Shown here piece after piece: positions 42,185-51,084 of a stretch of 64,000 bases of DNA. The notes below the pieces were generated by a model, which saw only the letters and a program-made list of their open reading frames with translations, was not told where the DNA came from and ran no database searches. Each line of letters opens with the position of its first letter. Position 1 is the first letter of the stretch. The translations under genes were made by a program, and so were the position numbers. The DNA comes from an uncultured Clostridia bacterium. Its GTDB lineage: Bacteria > Bacillota > Clostridia > UBA1381. The stretch is taken from NCBI GenBank assembly GCA_934489015.1, contig CAKSSN010000010.1, forward strand, positions 35,402-99,401, in the 5' to 3' direction.

Positions 42185-43186
42185 TCAGTTATTTGTCAAA
42201 AAATATATTTCATTATAGCTCCAGTCTGAAAAATATTCGCTGATTGGTTTGATTGTCAAAGCTTTATCTGAAAAACTCATGCAATATGTATCATCTTTTG
42301 ACAATTTAATAATTTCATTATCATTAAAACAGCTCTCAGATGTTTTTATTTTTCCGTCTTTCGTATTAAAGCTTACCGATGTTTGTATATATTCCTCATC
42401 ATCGGGATTTTCGCCGTAATTGACAAATTCGTGAAGTATGCCAAACCAATTATCGTTTGATATGCCGTAAATGCTCAGCCCTGCAGCATTTCTGCTTTTT
42501 TCTGTTGTACCAATACTAAACGTGCCAATTTTTTCTCCGGCTTTATATATTGTAGCTTTAACTTGGCTTGTTCCATCATTATCATAAATTTCAGGCAAAT
42601 AAGTAATGTTTTCGCTGATAAGGTAACCCTTTTGTTTTTCTCCCACTATTTCGGCTTCCGTCCCCGTCGGATCGACTTCGGCAGTATAAGCCTCTTCAAC
42701 ATCAGAAAAAGACATAATCAACGTTCCGTTTGTCTGAGCGTAAAAATTCTTTACCATTCCAACGTCGGTAAAATTTAATACCGATACATTTTTTATCTTG
42801 TCCTTTTCAGCTGTTATAATTGCATTGTTATGACCGTCCAATAAATATATCGTTCCGTTACTGCACGCCAGTTTACTTGCCGTCAAGCCTTGTTCTGCCA
42901 AATTTAAATCATATTTTTCTATAAAATCTCCATTGCGATTATAACAAAGAATACTGCTGTCATCTTGCAAAATATATACCTTTGCATTATCAACAGCAAA
43001 ATCCTTTATTACTCTTTCTTCGTTTGCATACCCAAAATTAAGCTCTGTATGCTCGTTTGCATTGAGAGTTATTTCAATTGGTTGTTTATCAACACCGGGA
43101 TTTATATCCTTTACCGGCTCATTCGAGCAGGAACAAAGAATAAGCAAAAGTGTAAAAAGCACAAAACAGCGACTGATTTTTTTCAT
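42185..43186 (-). CDS. Lipoprotein of unknown function, possible beta-propeller
   Basis: A 333-aa protein with a signal peptide and lipobox LCSC (Cys20), so it is a lipid-anchored surface protein. The mature part has repeated short strand patterns such as 'KVYILQDDSSILCYNRNGDFIEKYDL' style blocks and 'IYLLDGHNNAII', suggesting a WD/NHL-like propeller. I do not recognise the family. It is more AT-rich than its neighbours and stands alone between nrdG and birA, which may mean recent acquisition. Minus-strand start preceded by GGAGG. Confidence 0.78.
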   Translation of the reverse strand: MKKISRCFVLFTLLLILCSCSNEPVKDINPGVDKQPIEITLNANEHTELNFGYANEERVIKDFAVDNAKVYILQDDSSILCYNRNGDFIEKYDLNLAEQGLTASKLACSNGTIYLLDGHNNAIITAEKDKIKNVSVLNFTDVGMVKNFYAQTNGTLIMSFSDVEEAYTAEVDPTGTEAEIVGEKQKGYLISENITYLPEIYDNDGTSQVKATIYKAGEKIGTFSIGTTEKSRNAAGLSIYGISNDNWFGILHEFVNYGENPDDEEYIQTSVSFNTKDGKIKTSESCFNDNEIIKLSKDDTYCMSFSDKALTIKPISEYFSDWSYNEIYFLTNN

Positions 43187-43309
43187 AAATTCCTCCTAAA
43201 GATAGCGCTATATTATCACATGTATTTCGGCTTTGTTAATATGTTTGCTTTTTTGCATAAAAGCGTATTTTCAAGTCTTTTGACACGCAAAATCAAGCTC
43301 TTATTCATA

Positions 43310-44263
43310 TCAGGAATATCCAAGCAAACCGCGCACCGACACCTCACCGGCAAAAACATTTCTCATTTTTCCGTTTTCGCATATTGTAAGCTCGCCGTTT
43401 TCGGTTATATCAACAGCCTTTGCAGCGGTCTTTTTCCCGCGCTCCGTAATAACCACCTCGCGCCCGACCGTCACGCATTTTTCCTTATATTCGTCAAGCA
43501 GTGCGCCGAAGCCCTTTTCGAGAAAAACCGTATAGCACTTCTCGAACTCCGAAAGCGCGTGCGCCAAAAACTCGGACTTTGAATATTTTTTGCCCGTTTC
43601 AATCATAAGCGATGTTGCCTTTTTGGCTAACTCCTCAGGAAATTCCGCGTTATTCAGGTTAATCCCGATTCCGCAGACGATATAATTTAGCGTTGTAATC
43701 TCGGACGACATTTCCGTAAGTATTCCGCAGATTTTTTTACCCGACATAATAATATCGTTCGGCCATTTGATTTTTGCGCCGTTTCCGACCGCGCGGCAGA
43801 TTGCAATTCCGGCGACAAGCGTTATAAGCGAAACTTTATCAATCGGAATTTCGGGCTTCAAAAGCAGCGAAAACCACACGCCGTCCTTACCCGACTCCCA
43901 TGCTCTGCCGAGCCTGCCCCTTCCGTTTGACTGCACTTCAGACACGAAAACAGACCCGTCCGGCGCGTCGGACGATCTTTTTGCCCACATATTGGTCGAG
44001 TCAACCTTATCGGTAAAAAATACAATATCTCCGATAAAATCTGTATCAAGTCTGCGCTTTATCTCCGATTCGGAGTATACGTCCGAGCTGCTGTCGAGCT
44101 TATAGCCCTTGTTTGTTGCGGATGAAATTTTATATCCGTCACGGCGCAGAGCATTTATATATTTCCAAACGGTGTTTCGCGATATGCCGAGCTCCGCGCT
44201 CATATATTCGCCCGAAACAAAGCCGTCCGTATTCATTAGAATATGCAAAATTTTGTTTTTCAT
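43310..44263 (-). CDS. birA: Biotin--[acetyl-CoA-carboxylase] ligase / biotin repressor
   Basis: A 317-aa bifunctional BirA. Residues 1-60 are a winged helix ('SAELGISRNTVWKYINALRRDGY'); the ligase has 'GRGRLGR' (114-120), 'KWPND' (~165) and 'GIGINLN'. It attaches biotin to AccB and, given the HTH, probably represses biotin genes; none are in this window. Its ATG overlaps the ilvN stop by four bases. Confidence 0.95.
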   Translation of the reverse strand: MKNKILHILMNTDGFVSGEYMSAELGISRNTVWKYINALRRDGYKISSATNKGYKLDSSSDVYSESEIKRRLDTDFIGDIVFFTDKVDSTNMWAKRSSDAPDGSVFVSEVQSNGRGRLGRAWESGKDGVWFSLLLKPEIPIDKVSLITLVAGIAICRAVGNGAKIKWPNDIIMSGKKICGILTEMSSEITTLNYIVCGIGINLNNAEFPEELAKKATSLMIETGKKYSKSEFLAHALSEFEKCYTVFLEKGFGALLDEYKEKCVTVGREVVITERGKKTAAKAVDITENGELTICENGKMRNVFAGEVSVRGLLGYS

Positions 44264-44757
44264 AGCTTAAGTGTTTTATTTCCTCTCTCAAGCGCCGTAA
44301 CGCCTGTTCTTGCGATTTCCTCAATTCCGAAGCTTTCCATAAGCTCAATAAAGCCGTCGATTTTTTTTGACTGCCCCGTAAGTTCACACGTAAGAGTGGT
44401 GGGGGAGATGTCAACTATATTTGCACGGAATATGTTTGCGATTTCTATAATTTCGCTTCTTGACCCGGCGCCCGAGCGCACCTTTATCAGAACAAGCGAG
44501 CGCTTTACAAGCTCGTCATCGGTTAAAACCTTTATTTTTATAACGTCAATGAGCTTTGAAAGCTGCTTTGAGATTTGTTCAACCGTTTCGCTTGAGCCTA
44601 TAACCTCAATTGTTATTCGCGAAACTGTCGGGTCGTTTGTCGTGCCGACAGACAGCGAATGAATATTAAAGCCGCGCCGCGAAAAAAGACCGACAACCTT
44701 TGAAAGCACACCGGCACGGTTTTCTACAAGTACGCAAAGCGTGTAATGATTTTCCAT
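44260..44757 (-). CDS. ilvN: Acetolactate synthase small (regulatory) subunit
   Basis: A 165-aa subunit with an N-terminal ACT domain ('LCVLVENRAGVLSKVVGLFSRRGFNI') that binds branched-chain amino acids, then a C-terminal domain with 'ITCELTGQ'-like region ('TLTCELTGQ'). ATG 44757 follows AAGGAGAAA. It lies 55 bases after the large subunit gene and is coupled to birA. Confidence 0.94.
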   Translation of the reverse strand: MENHYTLCVLVENRAGVLSKVVGLFSRRGFNIHSLSVGTTNDPTVSRITIEVIGSSETVEQISKQLSKLIDVIKIKVLTDDELVKRSLVLIKVRSGAGSRSEIIEIANIFRANIVDISPTTLTCELTGQSKKIDGFIELMESFGIEEIARTGVTALERGNKTLKL

Positions 44758-44812
44758 AGCTTTTCTCCTTTTTGTATTCTCAAATATCTACGGCAGCGCT
44801 GTGCCGAAATTC

Positions 44813-46438
44813 TTAAATCGTTTCTTCGTCGGGATCAACCATAACTTCAAGCAGATACGGTAAATTATCGGAAAGCATTTTATCAATCGCGCTTTCCGCA
44901 GCGCTGTCCGACGAAATGCGCGACGCTTTTATCCCGTAAGCTCCCGCAAGCGCGCAGTAATCAGGGCTTCCGTCAAGAGATGTACAAATATAGTTTTCGC
45001 CGTACTCATTTTTTTGAACCTCGCGTACCATGCCGAGAGAATTGTTGTTAAGCACTATAATTTTAACCGGCAGAGCGCTTTGAAGCATTGTAGCCATTTC
45101 GGCAAAATTCATCTGAAAACTTCCGTCACCGGCTATTGTGATAACTGTCGGATTTTGTGCGTTTTGCGCTTCCAGAGCCGCGCGCGCGCCGATTGCCGCG
45201 CTCAGCCCGTAGCCCATTGTTCCGAGTCCTGCCGACATAATAATTTGATGCGGATGATCGGTGGCGAAATTGTTTACCGTCCAGATTTGATTTTGCCCTA
45301 CCTCCGTTGAAACATAAGCGCCTTTGCATTTTTCGGAAAGCATACGAATAAATTTCTGCGGATTTACAAAGTCCTTTTTCTCCTTAAGCTCATGCGAAAG
45401 GGGAAGAGCGTCAAGGTAGTCCGTCCAGGCTTTGTCCGCCCTGTAGTCGTCAAGATATGCGCTCAAATGCTGTATAAATATTTTAATATCTCCGACAACC
45501 GGCAGATAAGGCCGTATGCATTTGCCGATTTCCGCCGGGTCTATGTCAACATGAACAAGCCTCTGCTTTTTCTCCGGCATATATAAATTGGTAAAGGAGC
45601 GGTTTCCGAGCCGCGCGCCGAGCGCAATTATCAAATCCGCTTCTTTTACGGCAGTGTTTGCGGCCGCGTTTCCGTGTATTCCCGCCATTTTGTAATAAAG
45701 GCGGCCGCCGCCTGCGATAACGCCGAGTCCGTTCATTGTCGACACTGCCGGTATGCCCGTTTTATCCATAAAAAGTCTTATTTCCTTATCCGCGCCCGAA
45801 ATTGCCGCGCCGCCGCCGACTATTATAAGCGGTCTTTTAGCTCTTTTTATCGACTGCGCAACGCGCTTTGTCTGAAGCTCGTTCGGCGCTGACGGGAATT
45901 TGTAGCCGCGTATGTTTATTTCTCCGTCAAAAGATTTTGTAACGGGCGCTTTCTGAACATCGAGCGGAATATCGATAAGAACGGGGCCCGGTCGTCCTGT
46001 TGCGGCTATGTAAAAGGCTTCGGCAACAATTCTTTCAATATCGTTTGCGTCCTTTACAAGATAGTTATGCTTTGTAAACGGCGTTGTCGCGCCCGTTATG
46101 TCCGCCTCCTGAAAGGCGTCCGTTCCGACAAGCTCCGTTTCAACCTGACCTGTTATTATAACCATTGGCACGGAGTCCATATACGCCGTTGCTATGCCGG
46201 TTATTATGTTTGTCGCGCCCGGACCGGACGTTGCCGTGCAGACCCCCGCCGTGCCCGAAACCTTTGCATAGCCCGACGCCATATGCGCCGCCGCCTGCTC
46301 GCTCCTTGACAAAACCGTTTTAATGCCGGAGGACGAAAGCCGATCAAGTATAGGACAGTTTGCCGCGCCGGGATAGGCAAAAATATATTTGGTTTTTTCT
46401 CTTTCAAGAGCTTTTATTAAAGCCTCCGCACCGATCAT
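44813..46438 (-). CDS. ilvB: Acetolactate synthase large subunit
   Basis: A 541-aa ThDP enzyme, first common step of valine/leucine/isoleucine synthesis. Catalytic Glu47 in 'RSEQAAAHMA', ThDP motif 'GDGSFQMN...LNNNSLGMV' in the last third, and FAD-domain signatures. The small subunit gene follows directly, which favours biosynthetic over catabolic acetolactate synthase. ATG 46438 has AAAGGAG seven bases upstream. No T-box leader was recognised in the short gap to aspS. Confidence 0.93.
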   Translation of the reverse strand: MIGAEALIKALEREKTKYIFAYPGAANCPILDRLSSSGIKTVLSRSEQAAAHMASGYAKVSGTAGVCTATSGPGATNIITGIATAYMDSVPMVIITGQVETELVGTDAFQEADITGATTPFTKHNYLVKDANDIERIVAEAFYIAATGRPGPVLIDIPLDVQKAPVTKSFDGEINIRGYKFPSAPNELQTKRVAQSIKRAKRPLIIVGGGAAISGADKEIRLFMDKTGIPAVSTMNGLGVIAGGGRLYYKMAGIHGNAAANTAVKEADLIIALGARLGNRSFTNLYMPEKKQRLVHVDIDPAEIGKCIRPYLPVVGDIKIFIQHLSAYLDDYRADKAWTDYLDALPLSHELKEKKDFVNPQKFIRMLSEKCKGAYVSTEVGQNQIWTVNNFATDHPHQIIMSAGLGTMGYGLSAAIGARAALEAQNAQNPTVITIAGDGSFQMNFAEMATMLQSALPVKIIVLNNNSLGMVREVQKNEYGENYICTSLDGSPDYCALAGAYGIKASRISSDSAAESAIDKMLSDNLPYLLEVMVDPDEETI

Positions 46439-46468
46439 AAATTTACTCCTTTAAAATAGCATAACGGA

Positions 46469-46500
46469 ACTGCCGCATTTAAAAGCATAAATGCAGCAGT
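46469..46500 (-). terminator. Hairpin between aspS and ilvB
   Basis: ACTGCCGCATTT (46469-46480) pairs with AAATGCAGCAGT (46489-46500), 11 of 12 bases, around an eight-base loop. No uridine run directly follows on the minus strand, so it may be an attenuating or stabilising stem rather than a full terminator. Confidence 0.55.
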
Positions 46501-46510
46501 CCCATTATTT

Positions 46511-48271
46511 TTAGTCTTCCTTTATAATTTTTATTCCGAGCTCGGCAAGCTGATCGTTATCAACAGTTGCCGGCGCATTGCTCATAAGCTCAGACGCGTT
46601 CTGAACTTTCGGGAATGCGACAACATCTCTTAAGCTGTCCGCGCCGCACATAATCATTGCAAGTCTGTCAAGACCTATACCCATGCCGCCGTGCGGAGCA
46701 GCGCCGTATCTGTAGGCGTCAACGAGGAAGCCGAATTTGGCTTCAATTTCCTCATCCGAAAGTCCGAGAGCCTCAAACATTTTCTGCTGCAGCTCGTAGT
46801 CGGTTATTCTTATAGAGCCTGACGAAAGCTCAACGCCGTTTAGCACGAGGTCGTAAGCCTTAGCCGTAACTTTCTCCGGCGCGCTGTCGAGATATTGAAT
46901 ACATTCGTCCATCGGCATTGTAAACGGATGATGCATTGCAACATACGATTTTGTTTCGTCATCATATTCAAAGAACGGGAACTCCGTAATCCACAGGAAG
47001 TTGTAGCCCTCGCGCTTAATATCAATCTTCTTTGCGGCAACAAGGCGCAGTGAACCGAGAATTGTAAGAGCATTTTTGTCCGCAACTATGAAAACAACAT
47101 CGCCCTTTTCGGCGCCGACTCTTTCGAGAATTGCGTTTTGTATATCCTCGCCGACAAATTTTCCGAACGAGCAGGACGGCTTGTCCTCAACCCATCTGAA
47201 ATAGGCAAGACCCTTAGCGCCAATGCCCTTTGCGTATTCGGTAAGCTTGTCAATTTCCTTTCTTGTATAAACTCCCGAAGCGCTTTTGGCAACAATTGCA
47301 CGAACGGAACCGCCGTTTTCAATTGCGCCCGTGAACACGCCGAAGCCGCAGTCCGATACAATATCCGAAATATCCGTTATTTCCATTCCAAAGCGCGTGT
47401 CGGGCTTATCCGAGCCGTAGCGCTCCATAGCTTCTTTATATGTCATTCGCGGAAGAGGGAGGGGAATATCAACGTCAAGCACGTCCTTAAAGAGCCTTTT
47501 AACAAGTCCCTCGCCGATTTCGAGTATATCCTCAACATCAACGAACGACATCTCAAGGTCTATCTGTGTAAATTCGGGCTGACGGTCGGCGCGAAGATCC
47601 TCATCTCTGAAACATCTTGCAAGCTGAACATATCTGTCAAAGCCTGAAATCATAAGAAGCTGCTTGTAAATCTGCGGCGACTGCGGAAGCGCATAAAAGC
47701 TGCCGTTATGAACTCTTGACGGAACAAGATAGTCGCGCGCGCCCTCAGGCGTTGACTTTATTAGCATAGGCGTTTCGATTTCAATAAAGCCGTTTTCCTC
47801 AAAGTAATCCCTTGCGCTTTTTGCGATTTTGCTTCTTGTGATGATATTTTTCTGCAAAACGCCCCTGCGCAGGTCGAGGTATCTGTATTTAAGGCGCAGC
47901 TCGTCGTTTACGTTAGTTTTATCCGTAATTTCAAAAGGCGGAGTTTCAGCCTTTGCAAGTATTCTGAGGTCATTTACGTAAATTTCTCTGTCACCTGTTT
48001 TAATATCCTTGTTTTTGCTTTCTCTTTCGCGTATTTCGCCCTTTGCCATTAAAACAAATTCGCTTCTGCATGAGGAAGCCTTTTCAAAAACGGCTCTGTC
48101 CGTGCCCTCGTCAAAGGCAAGCTGAACAATTCCGCTTCTGTCGCGCAAATCAATAAAAATAAGAGTACCCATATCCCTTATTTTCTGCACATATCCGCCT
48201 ACCGTAACCTCGCCCGACTGCGGTATATCAGCGCAATAGCAGCTACGCTTAAGTCCTTTCATTGTATCCAT
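46511..48271 (-). CDS. aspS: Aspartate--tRNA ligase
   Basis: A 586-aa class II synthetase: N-terminal OB-fold anticodon domain, motif 2 'CFRDEDLRADRQPEFTQID', the bacterial GAD insertion domain in the middle, and motif 3 'GMGIGLDRLAMI' near the C-terminus. It starts eight bases after hisS with the ribosome binding site inside the end of hisS, the usual hisS-aspS pair of Firmicutes. Confidence 0.97.
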   Translation of the reverse strand: MDTMKGLKRSCYCADIPQSGEVTVGGYVQKIRDMGTLIFIDLRDRSGIVQLAFDEGTDRAVFEKASSCRSEFVLMAKGEIRERESKNKDIKTGDREIYVNDLRILAKAETPPFEITDKTNVNDELRLKYRYLDLRRGVLQKNIITRSKIAKSARDYFEENGFIEIETPMLIKSTPEGARDYLVPSRVHNGSFYALPQSPQIYKQLLMISGFDRYVQLARCFRDEDLRADRQPEFTQIDLEMSFVDVEDILEIGEGLVKRLFKDVLDVDIPLPLPRMTYKEAMERYGSDKPDTRFGMEITDISDIVSDCGFGVFTGAIENGGSVRAIVAKSASGVYTRKEIDKLTEYAKGIGAKGLAYFRWVEDKPSCSFGKFVGEDIQNAILERVGAEKGDVVFIVADKNALTILGSLRLVAAKKIDIKREGYNFLWITEFPFFEYDDETKSYVAMHHPFTMPMDECIQYLDSAPEKVTAKAYDLVLNGVELSSGSIRITDYELQQKMFEALGLSDEEIEAKFGFLVDAYRYGAAPHGGMGIGLDRLAMIMCGADSLRDVVAFPKVQNASELMSNAPATVDNDQLAELGIKIIKED

Positions 48272-48278
48272 TTATAAT

Positions 48279-49526
48279 TCATTCCTTTCCGAAAAACTCT
48301 GCAATTTTATCTGTTTTAACCGTTTGCTTTTCACCGGTTTTCATGTTCTTTATTTCACATTCGCCCGAATTTACCTCGTTTTCGCCGAGAACAATTGTGT
48401 ATGCCGCGCCGATCTTGTCCGCGTATTTCATCTGTGCGCGAAGTCCGCGTCCGACAAGGTCGTATTCCGTGCTTATGCCTTTTTTTCTGAGATTGTATAC
48501 AGCCGCGCGTGCGTATGAATATGCCGCGTCGCCGAGCGGCGCTATATATAGGTCAACAGTTTTGGTGTTCGGGATCTCAAGCCCGAGCTCATCGAGGCGG
48601 ATAAGAAGTCTTTCAATTCCGAGACCAAAGCCGATGCCGGGCGTTGAATCGCCGCCGCATTCTTCAATAAGTCCGTCATAGCGGCCGCCGCCGCATACGG
48701 TGAAATCTCCGCTTATTATTTCAAAAACCGTTTTTGTATAGTAGTCAAGTCCGCGAACTATCGAGCTGTCAACTTCATATTTTATGCCGATTGACTCAAG
48801 CGCGCCCTTAAGGCCTTCAAAATGCTCACGGCAGTCGTCGCATATATAGTCAAGAAGCACCGGAGCGCCCCCGCACAGCGTGTTGCATATTTCCGATTTG
48901 CAGTCGAGTATTCTCAGCGGATTTCTCTCAAAGCGACCCTGACAGGTTGAGCAAAGACCGCTGAGTTTCGGGCGCAGAAAGTCGCGCAAAACCTCGTTAT
49001 ATTTTTTTCTGCACTCCGGGCAGCCGATTGAGTTTATATGAAGCGTCAGGTCGGAAAGGCCGGCCTTTTCGAGAAAATCTATAGCAAGCGAAATAATTTC
49101 CGCGTCAATATCGGGTCCCTTTGCTCCGTATGCCTCAACGCCGAACTGATGGAACTCGCGCAGACGCCCTTTTTGCTTGTTTTCGTATCTGAAGCATGGA
49201 ATATTGTAAAACATTTTTGCAGGCATCGGGTTTGCGTAAAGACTGTTTTGCAAAAAGCTTCTTGCAACCGAAGCCGTACCCTCAGGCCGCAGAGTTATGC
49301 TGCGTCCGCCCTTGTCAAGAAATGTATACATCTGCTTTTCAACAACATCGGTTGTATCGCCGACGCTTCTTTCAAAAAGCTCCGTGTGCTCAAATGTCGG
49401 CATTCTTATTTCACGGTAGCCAAAGCAGTCGCATACCCCTTCAAAAAGCCTTTCTAAGTGCTGCCATTTGTAGCTTTCCGACGGCAGCAGATCCTGTGTA
49501 CCTTTCGGTGCGGTTGTAATTAGCAT
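48279..49526 (-). CDS. hisS: Histidine--tRNA ligase
   Basis: A 415-aa class II synthetase beginning 'MLITTAPKGTQDLLP'. 'TLRPEGTASVAR' (motif 2 region), 'GRLREFHQFG', 'VRGLDYYTKTVFE' and 'GGGRYDGL' (His-specific loops) and a C-terminal anticodon domain are present, with an unusual Cys-rich stretch ('CSTCQGRF', 'CDDCREHF') in the middle that is common in clostridial HisRS. The frame is open 12 codons upstream, but M1 at 49526 matches the family start and has AAAGGA upstream. Confidence 0.96.
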   Translation of the reverse strand: MLITTAPKGTQDLLPSESYKWQHLERLFEGVCDCFGYREIRMPTFEHTELFERSVGDTTDVVEKQMYTFLDKGGRSITLRPEGTASVARSFLQNSLYANPMPAKMFYNIPCFRYENKQKGRLREFHQFGVEAYGAKGPDIDAEIISLAIDFLEKAGLSDLTLHINSIGCPECRKKYNEVLRDFLRPKLSGLCSTCQGRFERNPLRILDCKSEICNTLCGGAPVLLDYICDDCREHFEGLKGALESIGIKYEVDSSIVRGLDYYTKTVFEIISGDFTVCGGGRYDGLIEECGGDSTPGIGFGLGIERLLIRLDELGLEIPNTKTVDLYIAPLGDAAYSYARAAVYNLRKKGISTEYDLVGRGLRAQMKYADKIGAAYTIVLGENEVNSGECEIKNMKTGEKQTVKTDKIAEFFGKE

Positions 49527-49670
49527 TTTTATAACCATTCCTTTCAGTGCTGTAGGGCACAAAACTTAAGTCTTACACTTTCGCCCAAAGTAAAATATGT
49601 ATGGGCTTTTGTCGGATTTATCTTCACGATAATAACCCGATTGTGTTATTTTATAATATTGCTATCTTAT

Positions 49671-49700
49671 ATTATATAACTTTTATATACCATGTGTCAA
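49671..49700 (-). promoter_or_regulatory. Promoter of hisS-aspS
   Basis: On the minus strand TTGACA (49700-49695), 18-base spacer, TATAAT (49676-49671). The mRNA leader is about 140 bases and has no T-box sequence that I can see. Confidence 0.7.
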
Positions 49701-49731
49701 GTAATTTTTTGTAAAATCTCAAATAAGCACA

Positions 49732-49927
49732 AAAAAACCCCATGATAACCGTGTAATTACAATCAGTTTTCTTACCTGCTATAGCAGGTGGGTCGCTTCC
49801 CGACAGGTTTATATGTCCACTGACAGTCCCTAAAGGGAAAGGAGGCGTATACGCCGCTGACGGAGAAAGCATCCCTTATAAGAAGTGTTGGTAAAAAAAT
49901 GATTGAACCACGAGAAATCTCAGGGAA
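49732..49927 (-). ncRNA. ssrS: 6S RNA
   Basis: About 195 bases on the minus strand just upstream of hisS. The 5' part starts TTCCCTGAGAT and the 3' part ends ATCATGGGG then a T7 run. CCCTGAGAT (49925-49917) pairs with ATCATGGGG (49746-49738) with a single mismatch; CGTG/CACG and CAATCA/TGATTG extend the closing stem, leaving a large central bubble; the 3' side of the bubble holds the small hairpin ACCTGC-TATA-GCAGGT (49789-49774), and an apical GGCGTATACGCC stem is near the middle. This is the 6S RNA plan: a promoter mimic that binds housekeeping RNA polymerase. B. subtilis 6S-1 RNA also lies beside aspS. Confidence 0.82.
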
Positions 49928-49992
49928 AAACAATGTTTGGTTTTTTACGAGCGACTTCTATTCGCCTGAATGAGTACGCTCACTGTGATATT

Positions 49993-50021
49993 ATTATAGC
50001 ATAGTATTTGAAAAAATGCAA
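49993..50021 (-). promoter_or_regulatory. Promoter upstream of the 6S RNA
   Basis: On the minus strand TTGCAT (50021-50016), 17-base spacer, TATAAT (49998-49993). It predicts a transcript starting near 49986, about 60 bases before the folded 6S core, so a 5' precursor with a GAGCG/CGCTC hairpin would have to be trimmed. Confidence 0.65.
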
Positions 50022-50029
50022 GTGTTTTT

Positions 50030-50660
50030 TCTTGTCAATTCTGTTAAAAAAGTATTAAGTAAATGTTAAGGGGTTTGGTGAAAATGATTTTGCCGGTTGA
50101 TGATTTACTGATGATTTGTTGATGATTTGTAATTGCGGAGTTTTGGCTGTCTGCGGCTATGTTGTTTAGCTCTGTAGAGGATTTGTTTTGATGATTATAA
50201 TGCTATATGAACAACTATTTTATTCGCTCTGTAGGGACGGGGCTCTGCTCCGCACGTTTTAACTCTTGTGAACTTTTATTGTTTTCGCTATAATCTTTGG
50301 TTGCTCTGTAGGGGCGGAGTCTCGCCACTACGGAGAAAAATAAAATAGCAGCAAATAAGTAAAAATCCGCAAATGCTAAAGCGGGCGGATATTATCCGCC
50401 CCTACGAAGTAAATAAAACAGTTGCGCACAAAGCATTATAATCATCAAAGCAAATCCCACACGAAGCAAGCAAAAAAACGTTGCAAAAAATAAACATTTG
50501 TAAGCGTTAAATCAGGCGGGGCAAACTAAAAAATCGTAAACAATCATAAGCCAAACAAACAGAGCAAGACATTGCAAGCAAAAAAACAAGTGGAAAATAG
50601 CACGCCATATGGAGCGAATAAAGAAAAAAGGGATGGGTCAATACCCATCCCCATGCAGCA
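50030..50660. repeat. Intergenic stretch with scattered small palindromes
   Basis: No gene is supported. It holds GGCTCTGCT-type palindromes (about 50230-50256) and one GGCGGATATTATCCGCC (50384-50400), plus degenerate 'GTAGGGGCGGAGTCTCGCC' (about 50309). The rest is AT-rich spacer with AAAACAGTTGC-like fragments also seen in the 38-kb island. Confidence 0.7.
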
Positions 50661-50667
50661 AACAAAA

Positions 50668-51084
50668 TTATTTATTTTTAAGCGACATCATATAGCTTTC
50701 AAGAATAATCTCCGCCGCGACGGTATCAATCACATTTTTACGATTTTTGCCGCGCGTATTTGTTTCATTCAAAAACCCTGCCGCGCTGACTGTTGACAGG
50801 CGCTCGTCCCACAAAACAATTTCGCCGCTATACACTTCTTCAAGTCTTTCTTTCAGCTTATAAGACTCCTCACCGCGAAAGCCGACAGTGCCGTCCATAT
50901 TTTTAGGCAGACCTATAACAATTTTCTCCGGCTTATATTTTTCAATAAGTCCCGAAAGCTCACCGATAAGCCTGTCCATACCCTTATTTTTAATCGTTCC
51001 TATTCCCTGCGCCGTAAGCCCTAAGGGATCGGAAACAGCCGTACCTACGCGGCTGTCACCGTAATCTATTCCGAGTATTCTCAT
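50668..51084 (-). CDS. ruvX: Putative pre-16S rRNA nuclease (YqgF/RuvX)
   Basis: A 138-aa RNase H-fold protein: 'GIDYGDSRVGTAVSDP' (catalytic Asp7), 'VIGLPKNMDGTVGFRGE' and 'LWDERLSTVSA' with a C-terminal 'DTVAAEIILESYM' acidic site. The family matures 16S rRNA 5' ends and was formerly called a Holliday-junction resolvase. Its ATG overlaps the mecA stop (ATGA). Confidence 0.95.
   Translation of the reverse strand: MRILGIDYGDSRVGTAVSDPLGLTAQGIGTIKNKGMDRLIGELSGLIEKYKPEKIVIGLPKNMDGTVGFRGEESYKLKERLEEVYSGEIVLWDERLSTVSAAGFLNETNTRGKNRKNVIDTVAAEIILESYMMSLKNK

Noticed and set aside
49563..49737. T-box leader for hisS-aspS
   Set aside because: No T-box core (GGGTGGNACCGCG-like) or antiterminator was found; the structured RNA upstream fits 6S RNA better.
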